From contig NZ_CP036292.1 of assembly GCF_007751715.1 (NCBI RefSeq), forward strand, positions 2,046,001 to 2,110,000: a stretch of 64,000 bases of DNA, read 5' to 3'. Of the stretch, positions 20,126-29,428 are shown piece by piece (the stretch's first letter is position 1; the number at the start of each line of letters is the position of its first letter). A program made the translations under genes and the position numbers. This stretch comes from Rosistilla oblonga. Lineage in GTDB: Bacteria; Planctomycetota; Planctomycetia; Pirellulales; Pirellulaceae. The notes beneath the pieces are model-generated. The model did no database searches and was not told where the DNA came from. It worked only from the letters and a program-made list of their open reading frames with translations.

Positions 20126-20656
20126 TTATTCGTAAGTCAGCAATGAATGCAGCGGGTATTTGCTCAACCGCTGCTCGCCGCCAAGGGCTTTGAGGTTGAT
20201 CACAAACGCGCAGCCTACGATCTCCGCGCCGCACTTCTCCAACAATTGGCAGCAGGCGTCGACGGTACCTCCGGTAGCCAACAGATCGTCCAGCACCAGC
20301 ACTCGCTGCGATGGTTCGACCCCATCGACATGCATCTGCACCGTGTCGGTCCCGTATTCGAGATCGTAGGTCAACGAGTGCGAGGTGAACGGCAGCTTGC
20401 CAGGTTTACGAATCGGAACAAACGAAGCGTTCAATCGGATTGCTAGCGGTGCAGCGAAGATAAAACCTCGCGCTTCGGCGGCTGCGACGACGTCGATTTT
20501 CTGATCCAGATAGGGAGCGGCCAAGCGATCGATGACCGCCGACATTGCGATTGGGCATTTCAGCAGCGGCGTGATGTCGCGAAACAAAATCCCAGGCTTG
20601 GGGAAGTCGGGGACGTCGCGGATGTAGTCGCGGAGATCGATCGAAGCATCGGACAT
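20126..20656 (-). CDS. apt: Adenine phosphoribosyltransferase
   Basis: The 176-residue enzyme salvages adenine to AMP using PRPP. The type-I PRTase signature VLVLDDLLATGGT is present at about residues 119-131. The N-terminal DLRDYIRDVPDFPKPGILFRDITPLL and the central AAEARGFIFAAPLA and PIRKPGKLP are typical of Apt. Length is normal and the protein is cytoplasmic. It converges with the giant envelope gene, whose stop is only 27 bases away, and no terminator hairpin is evident in between. Upstream on the same strand is the small membrane protein gene, 53 bases away. Confidence 0.95.
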   Translation of the reverse strand: MSDASIDLRDYIRDVPDFPKPGILFRDITPLLKCPIAMSAVIDRLAAPYLDQKIDVVAAAEARGFIFAAPLAIRLNASFVPIRKPGKLPFTSHSLTYDLEYGTDTVQMHVDGVEPSQRVLVLDDLLATGGTVDACCQLLEKCGAEIVGCAFVINLKALGGEQRLSKYPLHSLLTYE

Positions 20657-20709
20657 GCTGAATTCCTGAAGTAAAGACGCAAAACGAGGACGCCCAATTT
20701 ATCAGGTCG

Positions 20710-21225
20710 TCAAGAATTCAGAAACTGCCGAACCGAGATCCCGAAGCCTCGCAGGGCGTCGCTTAAAAAGGAACCGATCCTTGGGGCGGTGCCCAGATCG
20801 TCGCCGATCCCAGGCAGACAGACGATCGCGATCATCAACAGCAGCATTCCTCCCAGAGCCATTCCCGAGAGGCTCGACCCCGAATCCTTGGGGATGCTGC
20901 CGGTCAGCTGCCACGTCCGCCGAACTCCCTCCTGCGGCGTGATGTCTTGCAATCGGCAGACCGCAATCGTGGCGGCACCGTTTTCAGCAGTGAACCGCCA
21001 TTGTGGCCAGACGAGCGTTCGTTCGTGCTGCGCGATCAGGATCCATTTCCGATCTTTCCGCAACTTTCTCGCATACTTCTTGGCAACTCGAAGCGTGTAG
21101 CCCTCGATCGAAGCGTCGACCAGCGTGACTGGAATGCGTCTCCGCCCAACCTTTAATACACCGATGGCGCGTTCACCCGAGATCGGGCAACGAAAGAAAG
21201 AGGCTGGGGTGGAAACGTCTGACAT
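20710..21225 (-). CDS. Small membrane protein with PilZ-like N-terminal region
   Basis: I start at the ATG at 21225 (MSDVSTPASFF) rather than further upstream, because the extra 34 residues look like untranslated sequence. The 171-residue product has a small beta-rich N-terminal part (about residues 10-105) with a weak PilZ-like or domain-of-unknown-function look (RRRIPVTLVDASIEGYTLRV). A single transmembrane helix lies at about 120-140 (GMALGGMLLLMIAIVCLPGI), and an amphipathic C-terminus follows. The PilZ resemblance is weak because the RxxxR motif is not clear. It may form a transcription unit with apt. The function is unknown. Confidence 0.65.
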   Translation of the reverse strand: MSDVSTPASFFRCPISGERAIGVLKVGRRRIPVTLVDASIEGYTLRVAKKYARKLRKDRKWILIAQHERTLVWPQWRFTAENGAATIAVCRLQDITPQEGVRRTWQLTGSIPKDSGSSLSGMALGGMLLLMIAIVCLPGIGDDLGTAPRIGSFLSDALRGFGISVRQFLNS

Positions 21226-21444
21226 ACATTTCGCTCGGCGGGGTTCAGCGTGGCGGTATCTAAACCCTAGCTTATTTTTCGAGCGAGCAGATTCTTCCAC
21301 GGCTTTGCTAGCGGCGAAATGTCGCATTCATGTCAAGCTTTGACGATTCGGGAAGACGCTCGGGTTGTTAGCAGCAATTTCGATTTGAGGGTGGGATTGG
21401 TCGATCCTACAAGGGATACATATCTAAACAAAGGAAGGACTGGC

Positions 21445-23667
21445 ATGAGTGCGATGAATCGACGAGTTATAGCGGCCTTGATGGCCCTCGCGTCGGTGGT
21501 CCACTCCGTCCATGGGCAGTCGCCGATGCCATATGGCGGCGATGTCGCGATGCGGCCCGGGATCGGATTGACCAGCGACGACCAGGTTCCGGAGATTCCC
21601 GGCGAAGTTCTCAGCCAGTTGCCGCCCGGCTGCACCACAACTTGGAGCGGACGTCCTTCTTCGGCTCAACTGATGATGCCTCAAGTCGCACCGCAAGCTG
21701 CCGGCGGTGCCGCCCCTGCGGCGGTCGATCCTTATACTGCCGCCAGCAATTCCGCCGGTAGAGCGGTCCATATGATCCACGGAAGCTACCGCTACGATGC
21801 GGCAAGCGTTCCCGATAATTCGATCCGCGCCCAATTAGCCGCCGCCCATCGGATGGCTCAACTGGAAAAGGACGATCCGCTCGCCCCCGCCGATGATCCG
21901 CTCTCGCTGGGCGGAGACGACGACCCGCTGGGCGGTTTGGGCCCGCGTAACCGCCGCTCGCGTGGCGGTGGCGGCGACAAGGGAGCCGATGCTCCGAAGG
22001 CTAAAAAGACTCCCGATCCCCACGAGGCGTTGTGGGCTGAGGACTGCTATCCCTCGGCGGCGACCTGCGCCAAATGCCATCCCAAACACTACGAGGATTG
22101 GCGAGCCAGCAGCCACGCCTACGCTGGTATCTCGCCGATGTTCCAGGTCTTCGAACAGTTGATCAGCGAATTGTCGCAGGGCACCGTCGGCTACTTTTGT
22201 GTCCGCTGCCACATGCCCGTCGCGACGCAGATGAAAAGCATCGAACGCTCGACGACGATCCTCGACGCACCGGTCGTGATTCGCGAGGGGATCACCTGCA
22301 TCGCCTGCCACCGCGTCAACGAGATGTACAACAAAGTCAACGGAGCTCGCCGGGTCGAACCGGGCGACATTCACGCCCCGGTTTATGGAAACGTTGGTGG
22401 TGCGGGCGTCAATCAAGCGATCGCGGAAAAAGACAAGCACAAACTGAAACTGAGTCCCGACGATAAGGGTCCCGGCCAAGCGATGCACCTGGAGGGACGC
22501 TTCTTCGAACCGCTCTCACGCAGCGAATTCTGTATGCCGTGCCACCAGGTGGCGGTCCATCCAGGGATCGCGTTAGAGGTTGTGTGGAACCAATACCGCA
22601 ACTCGCCAGCCTGGAAGAACGGCGTCTCCTGTCAGGATTGTCATATGGGGCACACCCCTGGCAAAGCCTACGGTTACTCTTGCGAACCGATTGCCGAATT
22701 GGCGGGCAAGCCGTTTGGGCCACCGCGGAAATTCTCCAATCACAATTTTTGGGGCCCCAACTATTCGATCGCTCACCCCGGCGTCTTCCCTCACAATCCC
22801 AAAGCCGACCGTTGGTCGCCGCGGGAATGGTTGTCGTTCGATTGGCGAGCCGGTTGGGGAACCGAGGACTTTGAACGCAGCATCCGCGGCGTTCAAGGGA
22901 TGCACTTCCCGCCCCCTTGGGACGATGCCGACGATCGCCGCGACGCGCGGAAGATCATCGATTCGAACTTGAAACGGGCTGTGGAGAAACGAGATTCCGG
23001 TATCGCGACGCTCTCCGCTGCGGTCAGGCTGGACGGGCCTCACTTGAAGTCTCAGCCGCGAGTCAACAAACCGTTGAATTTCAAGATCCATGTCCACAAC
23101 GGCAGCGATGGTCACAACCTACCGACCGCGTCGTTGGGAGCCCAGCCGCAACAGTGGTTGAACGTCACGTTGATCGATCCGTTTGGAAGGATCGTCTGGG
23201 AGACCGGATACTTGGACAGCAACGGCGATCTGGCGGAACTGATGAGCGAGGATGTGGCTAACGGAAAGATCCGCCCGGACTACCAGTTGTTCAACTTGCA
23301 GACAAAGTTCTTGATCACCAACGTCAAAGGACCCGACCGCGAATTTCCGCTGCCGGTCAACGTCGACGTCGATCAGATCCCTTTCCTGCGTCCGGGGAAC
23401 GTACCGTTTTCGGTCCTCAACCACCCGCCGTTCATTCGCATGGAAGCCCACTCGATTCCACCCGACGGTGTCAAAACCGCAAGCTACCGGATCCCTGCCG
23501 ACGCGTTCCGTCAACCGGGAACCTACAGGATCTCGGCTCGCTTCCGCGCTCGCTTGGAACCGCCCTACTTCATGCGGCTTTGCAAATCGACGCCCGAAAT
23601 GATCCGTCGGATGAATGAACAGATCATGGACATCGCTCCGCAAACGACGGAAATCTTCGTTCGCTAA
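21445..23667 (+). CDS. Exported pentahaem cytochrome c
   Basis: The start at 21445 has AAGGAAGGA upstream and opens a signal peptide (MSAMNRRVIAALMALASVVHSVHG). The 740-residue protein has a Pro/Gly/Asp-rich low-complexity stretch (about residues 135-185), then five CxxCH haem sites at Cys208 (CAKCH), Cys252 (CVRCH), Cys285 (CIACH), Cys363 (CMPCH) and Cys396 (CQDCH). The last ~200 residues contain no haem motif and look beta-rich. The haem part resembles multihaem cytochromes of the c554 type. The barrel gene begins 2 bases after its stop, so the two are almost surely co-transcribed. It may be a periplasmic or surface electron carrier; the acceptor is unknown. Confidence 0.85.
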   Translation: MSAMNRRVIAALMALASVVHSVHGQSPMPYGGDVAMRPGIGLTSDDQVPEIPGEVLSQLPPGCTTTWSGRPSSAQLMMPQVAPQAAGGAAPAAVDPYTAASNSAGRAVHMIHGSYRYDAASVPDNSIRAQLAAAHRMAQLEKDDPLAPADDPLSLGGDDDPLGGLGPRNRRSRGGGGDKGADAPKAKKTPDPHEALWAEDCYPSAATCAKCHPKHYEDWRASSHAYAGISPMFQVFEQLISELSQGTVGYFCVRCHMPVATQMKSIERSTTILDAPVVIREGITCIACHRVNEMYNKVNGARRVEPGDIHAPVYGNVGGAGVNQAIAEKDKHKLKLSPDDKGPGQAMHLEGRFFEPLSRSEFCMPCHQVAVHPGIALEVVWNQYRNSPAWKNGVSCQDCHMGHTPGKAYGYSCEPIAELAGKPFGPPRKFSNHNFWGPNYSIAHPGVFPHNPKADRWSPREWLSFDWRAGWGTEDFERSIRGVQGMHFPPPWDDADDRRDARKIIDSNLKRAVEKRDSGIATLSAAVRLDGPHLKSQPRVNKPLNFKIHVHNGSDGHNLPTASLGAQPQQWLNVTLIDPFGRIVWETGYLDSNGDLAELMSEDVANGKIRPDYQLFNLQTKFLITNVKGPDREFPLPVNVDVDQIPFLRPGNVPFSVLNHPPFIRMEAHSIPPDGVKTASYRIPADAFRQPGTYRISARFRARLEPPYFMRLCKSTPEMIRRMNEQIMDIAPQTTEIFVR

Positions 23668-23669
23668 CC

Positions 23670-25427
23670 ATGTTCCAATTACTCCCCCCATCGAACCGAG
23701 CAGCCATGCATGCCTCAGCGATCCTTATCGTCAGCCGCCCCGCTGCGACGATCTTCGCCAGCTTGCTGATCGTTGCATCGCTGCTGGCGACAACCGCCGG
23801 CGCCCAATATGCGACCGCCACCAGCGGTGTGCAGTTGGGGATGCCGGTGATCCGCAGCCAGGCGGCCGACGCAGCCCCGACGCGGTTGCCCGATCCGTCG
23901 ACGGTTCCGGTCGCTGCTGGCACGCCCGCGGCTACGGTTGCCACGCGGCAAGCTGCACAACCGGCAACGGCTCGCAGCAGTGAACCGATGCCAGGTCGGC
24001 TCGCTTCGGCGGTCCAGTCCAGCACGCTCGATGGGGCCAGCATCTACGCACCTCAATTGGTTCCTTGGGCGGGCGATTTTTCGCCGACCCCGCTTCCCGA
24101 TGCCGCCTTCACTTACGATGCCGCCGAGGCGCGACGCCCCTACGACGGGAAGAGCCCGGTTCCGGTTCAGCGTCCGTTGATCGAGTGGGGCCTGCCGCTT
24201 TTCCTCAACGGCATGATCCCTCGCAGCCAAACGTTCCTCGGGGAGACGAACCTCGTTCAACAACACTTCTACATGTACGGCGATTATCGCGCCGGATATG
24301 GCGGCGGGCGAAACGCCGGCGGCGACTTCCACAACATGGCCGCGCAATTCCGGCTCGACCTTGATTGGGGGATCACCTCGACCGAACGCTTCCACGCCTT
24401 CATCCAGCCGCTCAATCGCGGCGGCGACTTTACCGGGATCAACTTTGTCGATGACGACTTCGACGCGCAAGACGCGTTTAACGCCGACTTTATCACCGCC
24501 TTCTTCGAAGGCGACCTAGGAGCGATCACCGGCGGGCTGACCGATACCTGGTACCCGTTCGATCTGCCCTTCACCGCCGGGCTGATTCCGCTGCTGTATC
24601 AAAACGGCATCTGGATGGATGACGCCGTCGCTGGAGCCGCGTTTGCACTTCCGTCGAAGAACAGCAAATTCCTGCGATGGTCCAACTTCGACGCGACATT
24701 TTTTGCAGCCGTCGACCAGCTCAACAGCGACGCCTTTCCCGGCGACAAAAATGCGGCTCACCTGTTCGGTACCGCGTGGTTTATCGAAGCCTACGATGGC
24801 TACATCGAATCGGGCTACGCATACGTCGATGATCGCACCAACAGCGATCGCAGCTACCACAACGTGACCCTCAGTTTCGCCAGGCGTTATTTCTGGCGAG
24901 TGGCGAACACAGTCCGCGTGATCGGCAATTTCGGACAGGATCTACCGCGTGACCAGCGGACAGCCGATGGAGCTTTGGTGCTGATCGAAAACGCTTGGGT
25001 CTCGCGAGATGCCCTCCGCTTTGTCCCCTACCTGAACGCATTCGCTGGTTTTGGCCGCCCTCAATCGGTCGCTCGCGCGGCGGCGGCTGGCGGCGTGCTG
25101 AGAAATACTGGGATCAACTTTGAAACCGACGGTATCAACGGCTTCCCCACTCTCGACGCCACGGCAAACAATACCTATGGCGGCGCGGTCGGCATCAATT
25201 TGCTGGGCCCCGCCTTCGATCACCAATTGGTTGTCGAAGCGGCCTACGTCGGAGTGATGGATAACCCAGACGATCGCAATGCTGCGGGCGAGGAGCTAGC
25301 GTTTGGAACGCGGTACCAAATCCCGATCAGCCATCGGACGCTGATCCGCCTGGACGGCATGTGGGCTTGGCGAGATAATGCTAGCGATTTGACCGGCGGA
25401 CGCATCGAGTATCGATGGAAGTTCTGA
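23670..25427 (+). CDS. Outer-membrane beta-barrel partner of the cytochrome
   Basis: This 585-residue protein has an N-terminal signal (hydrophobic core about residues 27-42, ending TTAGAQ), a Thr/Ala/Pro-rich linker and a region of alternating hydrophobic/aromatic strands from about residue 165 to the end. The last residue is Phe (RIEYRWKF), the usual recognition signal for barrel assembly. Start could be 23670 or the in-frame ATG at 23706. It has no haem motif. Directly following a multihaem cytochrome gene is the gene order seen in porin-cytochrome systems, but sequence homology to MtrB was not tested. The barrel call is by composition and the C-terminal motif. Confidence 0.72.
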   Translation: MFQLLPPSNRAAMHASAILIVSRPAATIFASLLIVASLLATTAGAQYATATSGVQLGMPVIRSQAADAAPTRLPDPSTVPVAAGTPAATVATRQAAQPATARSSEPMPGRLASAVQSSTLDGASIYAPQLVPWAGDFSPTPLPDAAFTYDAAEARRPYDGKSPVPVQRPLIEWGLPLFLNGMIPRSQTFLGETNLVQQHFYMYGDYRAGYGGGRNAGGDFHNMAAQFRLDLDWGITSTERFHAFIQPLNRGGDFTGINFVDDDFDAQDAFNADFITAFFEGDLGAITGGLTDTWYPFDLPFTAGLIPLLYQNGIWMDDAVAGAAFALPSKNSKFLRWSNFDATFFAAVDQLNSDAFPGDKNAAHLFGTAWFIEAYDGYIESGYAYVDDRTNSDRSYHNVTLSFARRYFWRVANTVRVIGNFGQDLPRDQRTADGALVLIENAWVSRDALRFVPYLNAFAGFGRPQSVARAAAAGGVLRNTGINFETDGINGFPTLDATANNTYGGAVGINLLGPAFDHQLVVEAAYVGVMDNPDDRNAAGEELAFGTRYQIPISHRTLIRLDGMWAWRDNASDLTGGRIEYRWKF

Positions 25428-25527
25428 TTGGGGCTTTTGAAGAAGCTTCGTTATCGTTATAGTACGCGATTCATTCCGACCGAAGATTGCAACTGTTGCA
25501 TAATCCATAATTGAAAGGCTCCCGAAA

Positions 25528-25731
25528 ATGCCCAAAATGAAGACCCACAAAGGCACGAAGAAGCGTTTTCGTCTGTCGGCCACAGGCAAAGCGATGCACC
25601 GCAAGAGCGGCACCAGCCACTTGCAAGCTCGCATGTCGCAAAAGCGTAAGCGAAACTTGCGTGGTACCGGCGCGATGGACGTTTGCATGGAAAAGACAAT
25701 CCACGCAGCCCTCAGCGGCAACAGCTACTAA
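25528..25731 (+). CDS. rpmI: Ribosomal protein bL35
   Basis: This 67-residue basic protein has the bL35 pattern MPKMKTHKGTKKRFRLSATGK and the LRGTG segment near the C-terminus. It belongs to the large ribosomal subunit. The start has AAAGG about 11 bases upstream. The C-terminal tail (AMDVCMEKTIHAALSGNSY) is slightly longer than in E. coli. It is followed by rplT, with a 124-base gap that contains an inverted repeat. The infC gene that usually precedes rpmI in many bacteria is absent; the upstream gene is the barrel protein. Confidence 0.97.
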   Translation: MPKMKTHKGTKKRFRLSATGKAMHRKSGTSHLQARMSQKRKRNLRGTGAMDVCMEKTIHAALSGNSY

Positions 25732-25732
25732 T

Positions 25733-25792
25733 CCCAGCTGCCGGCCGCTCAGGCGGCAAAACAAAAAGAATCCCATTCACCAAGCAGCTGGG
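25733..25792 (+). promoter_or_regulatory. Inverted repeat in the rpmI-rplT gap (possible L20 control site)
   Basis: CCCAGCTGC at 25733-25741 pairs exactly with GCAGCTGGG at 25784-25792 across a 42-base loop that contains a further GC-rich hairpin (CCGGCCGCTCAGGCGG). In other bacteria L20 represses its own operon through an RNA structure near rpmI, so a similar role is plausible. No match to a known L20 site was demonstrated. Confidence 0.4.
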
Positions 25793-25855
25793 CAGAAACA
25801 GTCTCGCCGATAGAGCGGGGCGGCCCGAGGTTGCCAAACACGCAAGGAACGATCG

Positions 25856-26209
25856 ATGCGTACGACTAAAGGTGCAGCTCGCACCCAAGCTAAAAAACGT
25901 CTTTTCAAACGCGCCAAAGGTTTTGTCGGCGGACGCGGAACCCTGTTGCGCAGCGTCAAAGAGACTCTGCTGCGAAGTGGTGCTTACGCCTACCGCGATC
26001 GTCGCGTCAAGAAGCGTGACTTCCGTCGCTTGTGGATCACCCGTATCAGCGCCGCTTGTCAACAACGCGAGATGCGATACAGCCAGTTCATGTACGGCCT
26101 GAAGAAAGCCGACATCCAACTCGATCGTAAGCAATTGTCGGAACTGGCGATTCACGATCCTCAGGCCTTCGACGTGATCGTTGAACAGGCCAAAGCCGCG
26201 ATCGCCTGA
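25856..26209 (+). CDS. rplT: Ribosomal protein bL20
   Basis: The 117-residue protein has the family sequence: basic N-terminus, [56 protein letters not shown] and [18 protein letters not shown]. It binds 23S rRNA early in assembly of the large subunit. Ribosome-binding sequence AAGGA lies just upstream. It sits between rpmI and pheS, an order conserved in many bacteria. Confidence 0.98.
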   Translation: MRTTKGAARTQAKKRLFKRAKGFVGGRGTLLRSVKETLLRSGAYAYRDRRVKKRDFRRLWITRISAACQQREMRYSQFMYGLKKADIQLDRKQLSELAIHDPQAFDVIVEQAKAAIA

Positions 26210-26272
26210 TCGCCGCAGATTCCCCGCAGCCCGGGCGATTCCGGGCAGCCGCGAAAGTAATTTCTTGGACCT

Positions 26273-27304
26273 ATGGCACTCGCAGACTTCATTCGATCGC
26301 TAGACGATCTTGAATCCCAAGCGGTCGCGGCGTTTCGCGAAGCGACCGATAACGACGGACTCGAAGAGGTTCGAATCCGTTTTCTCGGTGCCAAAAACGG
26401 CCAGTTGAAATCGGTCCAGCAGCAGATGAGTTCGGTCGATGGACCGGACAAAAAGGCGGCTGGTATGCGACTCAACGCGGCCAAGGGGAACATCCAAGCA
26501 TCGTTCGAACAAGCTGTCGAACAGCTTTCTCAGCGGGCCCAGAAATCGGGCCCCGCTCCCGACCCAACGCTCCCTGGCAATCCTGTTCGCTTGGGACACG
26601 TTCACCCCGTCACTCAGACGATCGAACATCTCAAAGAGATCATGGGGCGGATGGGGTTTGAAGTCGTCGAAGGTCCCGAAGTCGAGGACCCTTGGCACAA
26701 CTTCGTCGCTCTGAACATTCCCGAGGATCACCCCGCTCGCGATCCGCTGGATAACTTCTACCTGGCCACTGCGGAACGCAACGGCAGCGGCAAGACGTAC
26801 GCCGAAGGTGACCGGTTGCTGCGCAGCCAAACCAGCACGGTTCAGATTCGCGTGATGGAAAACCGCCAGCCGCCGATCCGCGTGATCTCGCTGGGCCGCG
26901 TCTACCGTCCCGACGAAGCCGACGCCACGCACTATCCGATGTTCCATCAAATGGAAGGTCTGTTGATCGATCGTGGCGTTACGATGGCCAACCTGAAGAC
27001 CGTACTGAACATGTTCGCCACCAGCTATCTGGGCGAAGAGGTTAAGGTCCGCTTCCGGCCGTCGTTTTTCCCGTTCACCGAACCGAGCGTCGAAGTCGAT
27101 TACTGGTGGAACGGCTCCTGGATCGAATTTGGCGGCGCCGGCATGGTCGACCCCGCCGTTCTCACCGCAGTCGGTTACGACCCCGAAGAGGTCACCGGAT
27201 TTGCATTTGGCCTGGGCGTCGAACGCCTCTGCATGCGACGCCATGCGGTCACCGATATCCGCGATCTTTTCAGCGGCGACATTCGGTTCCTCAGCCAGTT
27301 CTGA
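26273..27304 (+). CDS. pheS: Phenylalanyl-tRNA synthetase alpha chain
   Basis: The 343-residue protein is the catalytic subunit of the class II PheRS. It has the N-terminal coiled arm and the catalytic core with the expected sequence HPVTQTIEHLKEIMGRMGFEVVEGPEVE, motif 2 RVYRPDEADATHYPMFHQMEG and motif 3 AFGLGVERLCM. It charges tRNA-Phe together with PheT, encoded 44 bases downstream. Length is typical. Confidence 0.98.
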   Translation: MALADFIRSLDDLESQAVAAFREATDNDGLEEVRIRFLGAKNGQLKSVQQQMSSVDGPDKKAAGMRLNAAKGNIQASFEQAVEQLSQRAQKSGPAPDPTLPGNPVRLGHVHPVTQTIEHLKEIMGRMGFEVVEGPEVEDPWHNFVALNIPEDHPARDPLDNFYLATAERNGSGKTYAEGDRLLRSQTSTVQIRVMENRQPPIRVISLGRVYRPDEADATHYPMFHQMEGLLIDRGVTMANLKTVLNMFATSYLGEEVKVRFRPSFFPFTEPSVEVDYWWNGSWIEFGGAGMVDPAVLTAVGYDPEEVTGFAFGLGVERLCMRRHAVTDIRDLFSGDIRFLSQF

Positions 27305-27348
27305 TCGGCGTTTTCACCGACTGATCCAACACACGAAGAGTTGCCCCG

Positions 27349-29370
27349 ATGCTTGTATCTTGGAATTGGCTTCGCCGTTACGTCGACCTTCCGATGACCG
27401 AACCCGAGCTCTCCGAACGCTTGAGCATGACGGGGCTGAATCACGAGGGGACCGAAGTCGTCGATGGCGAAACCGTCATCGATCTGGAAGTCACCAGCAA
27501 CCGCGGCGATTGCCTGGGGCACATCGGTGTGGCTCGCGAGATCTCGGTGCTGTACGAACTGCCTCTCTGTAAGCCGCAACCCGAACCGGCGGAAGGTTCC
27601 GGCAAGGCAAGCGATTCGATTCGCGTCACCAACGTTTTTTCCGACGCCTGCCCGCGCTATACAGCTCGCGTGATCCGCGGCGTAAAAGTTGGCCCCAGCC
27701 CCGATTGGCTGGTCGAAGCGCTGCGTGCTGTCGGCATCGGCAGTGTCAACAACGTTGTCGATATCACCAATTTTGTCCTGATGGAATGCGGCCAACCGCT
27801 GCACGCGTTTGACCTCGCGAAGCTGGCTGGCGATGAGATCGTCGTCCGCCCGGCGAGGCCCGAGGAAGAGATCGAAGCGATCGATCACAAAACGTACACC
27901 TTGGATCCGGAGATGTGTGTGATCGCCGATCGCGATCGCGCCGTTGCGGTCGCCGGGGTGATGGGTGGCGCGTCGACCGAAGTCACCGAGTCGACGACCG
28001 ACCTGTTGATCGAATCCGCCGTCTTTACTCCGCTCAGCGTCCGCCGGACCGCTCGCAAGTTGAAGCTGCACAGTCCGTCGTCGTTCCGTTTTGAGCGCCG
28101 CGTCGATCCGCAAGGCGTTGATTGGGCCAGTCGCCGTTGCTGCGAATTGATCCTCGAAATCGCTGGCGGAACCCTGGAACAGGGAGTTGCCGACACGGAA
28201 CCTCAGCTGCCCGCACCGACCAACGTCTGTCTGCGTTTGGCGCAAGTCGAGCGTGTGCTGGGCGTCAAGGTTCCCGACGACGAGATCCGCAAGATCCTCA
28301 CCGCGCTAGGCTGCGACGAGCAGACTGCGGATGTCGACAAGATCCACACCTGCCCGCCGTCGTGGCGACACGACCTGACGCGCGAGATCGATCTGATCGA
28401 AGAGATCGCGCGGATTTACGGCTACGAAAAAATCCCCGACGACAGCCCGATCCCGGTCGCCGCCAGCCAGAAGCGTCCGTTTGACGAAGCGGTCTCCAAG
28501 ATCCGCGACGTCCTTGTCGGATCGGGAATCAGCGAAGCGATGACGCCTAGCGTCGTCCCAGCTGACGTCGATGAACTCGTCAGCCCCTGGACCGATCGCC
28601 AGCCGCTGACGACCGAAACGGCGCTTTTGAAAGGAGCCAAGACGCTCCGCCGCAGCATCCTGCCGAGCTTGCTGGACAGTCGCCACGCCAATCAAGCCGC
28701 GTCTGGTGCTGATGCGGAACTGTTCGAAGTCGCTCACATCTACGTTCCGCCAGCGGAAGTCGACGGCTTGCCCGAAGAACAGTACTGCGTCGCTGGCGTT
28801 TCGGGGCAGGACTTCTATCAAGTCAAAGGAATCGTCGAGACGCTGCTGCGACGACTGGGGATCGCCGCAGTTCCCGACGTTCGCCAAGTCGAAGTCCACG
28901 GACTCGATAAAGCTTGGTCAATCGAACTGACGATCGCAGGCGAATTGATCGGCTACGTCGGTCAGTTGTGCCCGGATGTCCAGAAGAGCTTGAAGCTTGA
29001 AAAAACAACGACCTGTTTCGAACTGAACCTCGACGCGATGCTCGCCGCGGCGCACCTGGTCCCTCAGTTCCGCAGCGTCAGCCCCTTCCCATCGGTCTCG
29101 CGCGACCTGAACCTTGTCGTCGACGAAGCGATCCGCTGGGTCGATCTGGCCGCCAGCGTCCGCGCGGCAGTCGGTCCTGTCTTGGCTGACCTCAAGTATG
29201 TCGAAACCTATCGCGACCCGGCAAAAGATGGCGAAGGGAAGAAGCGGATTCTGATGAGCATCGATCTGCAAAGCCCCGACAGCACGCTAACCAATGCTCA
29301 AGCCGACGCAATGCGAGGCGACGTCGTCGACCGCTGCAACGCCGACCACGGCGCAGTCCTGTTGGGCTAA
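27349..29370 (+). CDS. pheT: Phenylalanyl-tRNA synthetase beta chain, short form
   Basis: The 673-residue protein is well short of the usual ~800 residues. After MLVSWNWLRRYVDLPMTEPE it passes almost directly (residue ~30 to ~45) to the B1/B5 start VIDLEVTSNRGDCLGHIGVARE, so the EMAP-II-like tRNA-binding domain that usually lies near residues 40-150 is missing. The B3/B4 editing-site region (PLHAFDLAKL), B5 and the C-terminal anticodon-binding ferredoxin-like domain (FPSVSRDLNLVVDEAI) remain. The reading frame is clean and the gene is coupled to pheS, so I regard it as a functional short form rather than a broken gene. Confidence 0.96.
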   Translation: MLVSWNWLRRYVDLPMTEPELSERLSMTGLNHEGTEVVDGETVIDLEVTSNRGDCLGHIGVAREISVLYELPLCKPQPEPAEGSGKASDSIRVTNVFSDACPRYTARVIRGVKVGPSPDWLVEALRAVGIGSVNNVVDITNFVLMECGQPLHAFDLAKLAGDEIVVRPARPEEEIEAIDHKTYTLDPEMCVIADRDRAVAVAGVMGGASTEVTESTTDLLIESAVFTPLSVRRTARKLKLHSPSSFRFERRVDPQGVDWASRRCCELILEIAGGTLEQGVADTEPQLPAPTNVCLRLAQVERVLGVKVPDDEIRKILTALGCDEQTADVDKIHTCPPSWRHDLTREIDLIEEIARIYGYEKIPDDSPIPVAASQKRPFDEAVSKIRDVLVGSGISEAMTPSVVPADVDELVSPWTDRQPLTTETALLKGAKTLRRSILPSLLDSRHANQAASGADAELFEVAHIYVPPAEVDGLPEEQYCVAGVSGQDFYQVKGIVETLLRRLGIAAVPDVRQVEVHGLDKAWSIELTIAGELIGYVGQLCPDVQKSLKLEKTTTCFELNLDAMLAAAHLVPQFRSVSPFPSVSRDLNLVVDEAIRWVDLAASVRAAVGPVLADLKYVETYRDPAKDGEGKKRILMSIDLQSPDSTLTNAQADAMRGDVVDRCNADHGAVLLG

Positions 29371-29428
29371 GCCACATCTTCCGGCCCGATCTATTCTCAG
29401 GGCCCAAAGGCTAGTCGACTTACGCCTT

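Noticed and set aside
26300-27244. 314-residue open frame opposite pheS
   Set aside because: pheS is certain; this frame is its antisense.
27349-29370. pheT as a truncated pseudogene
   Set aside because: Frame and all later domains are intact, spacing to pheS is normal, and only one whole domain is missing.
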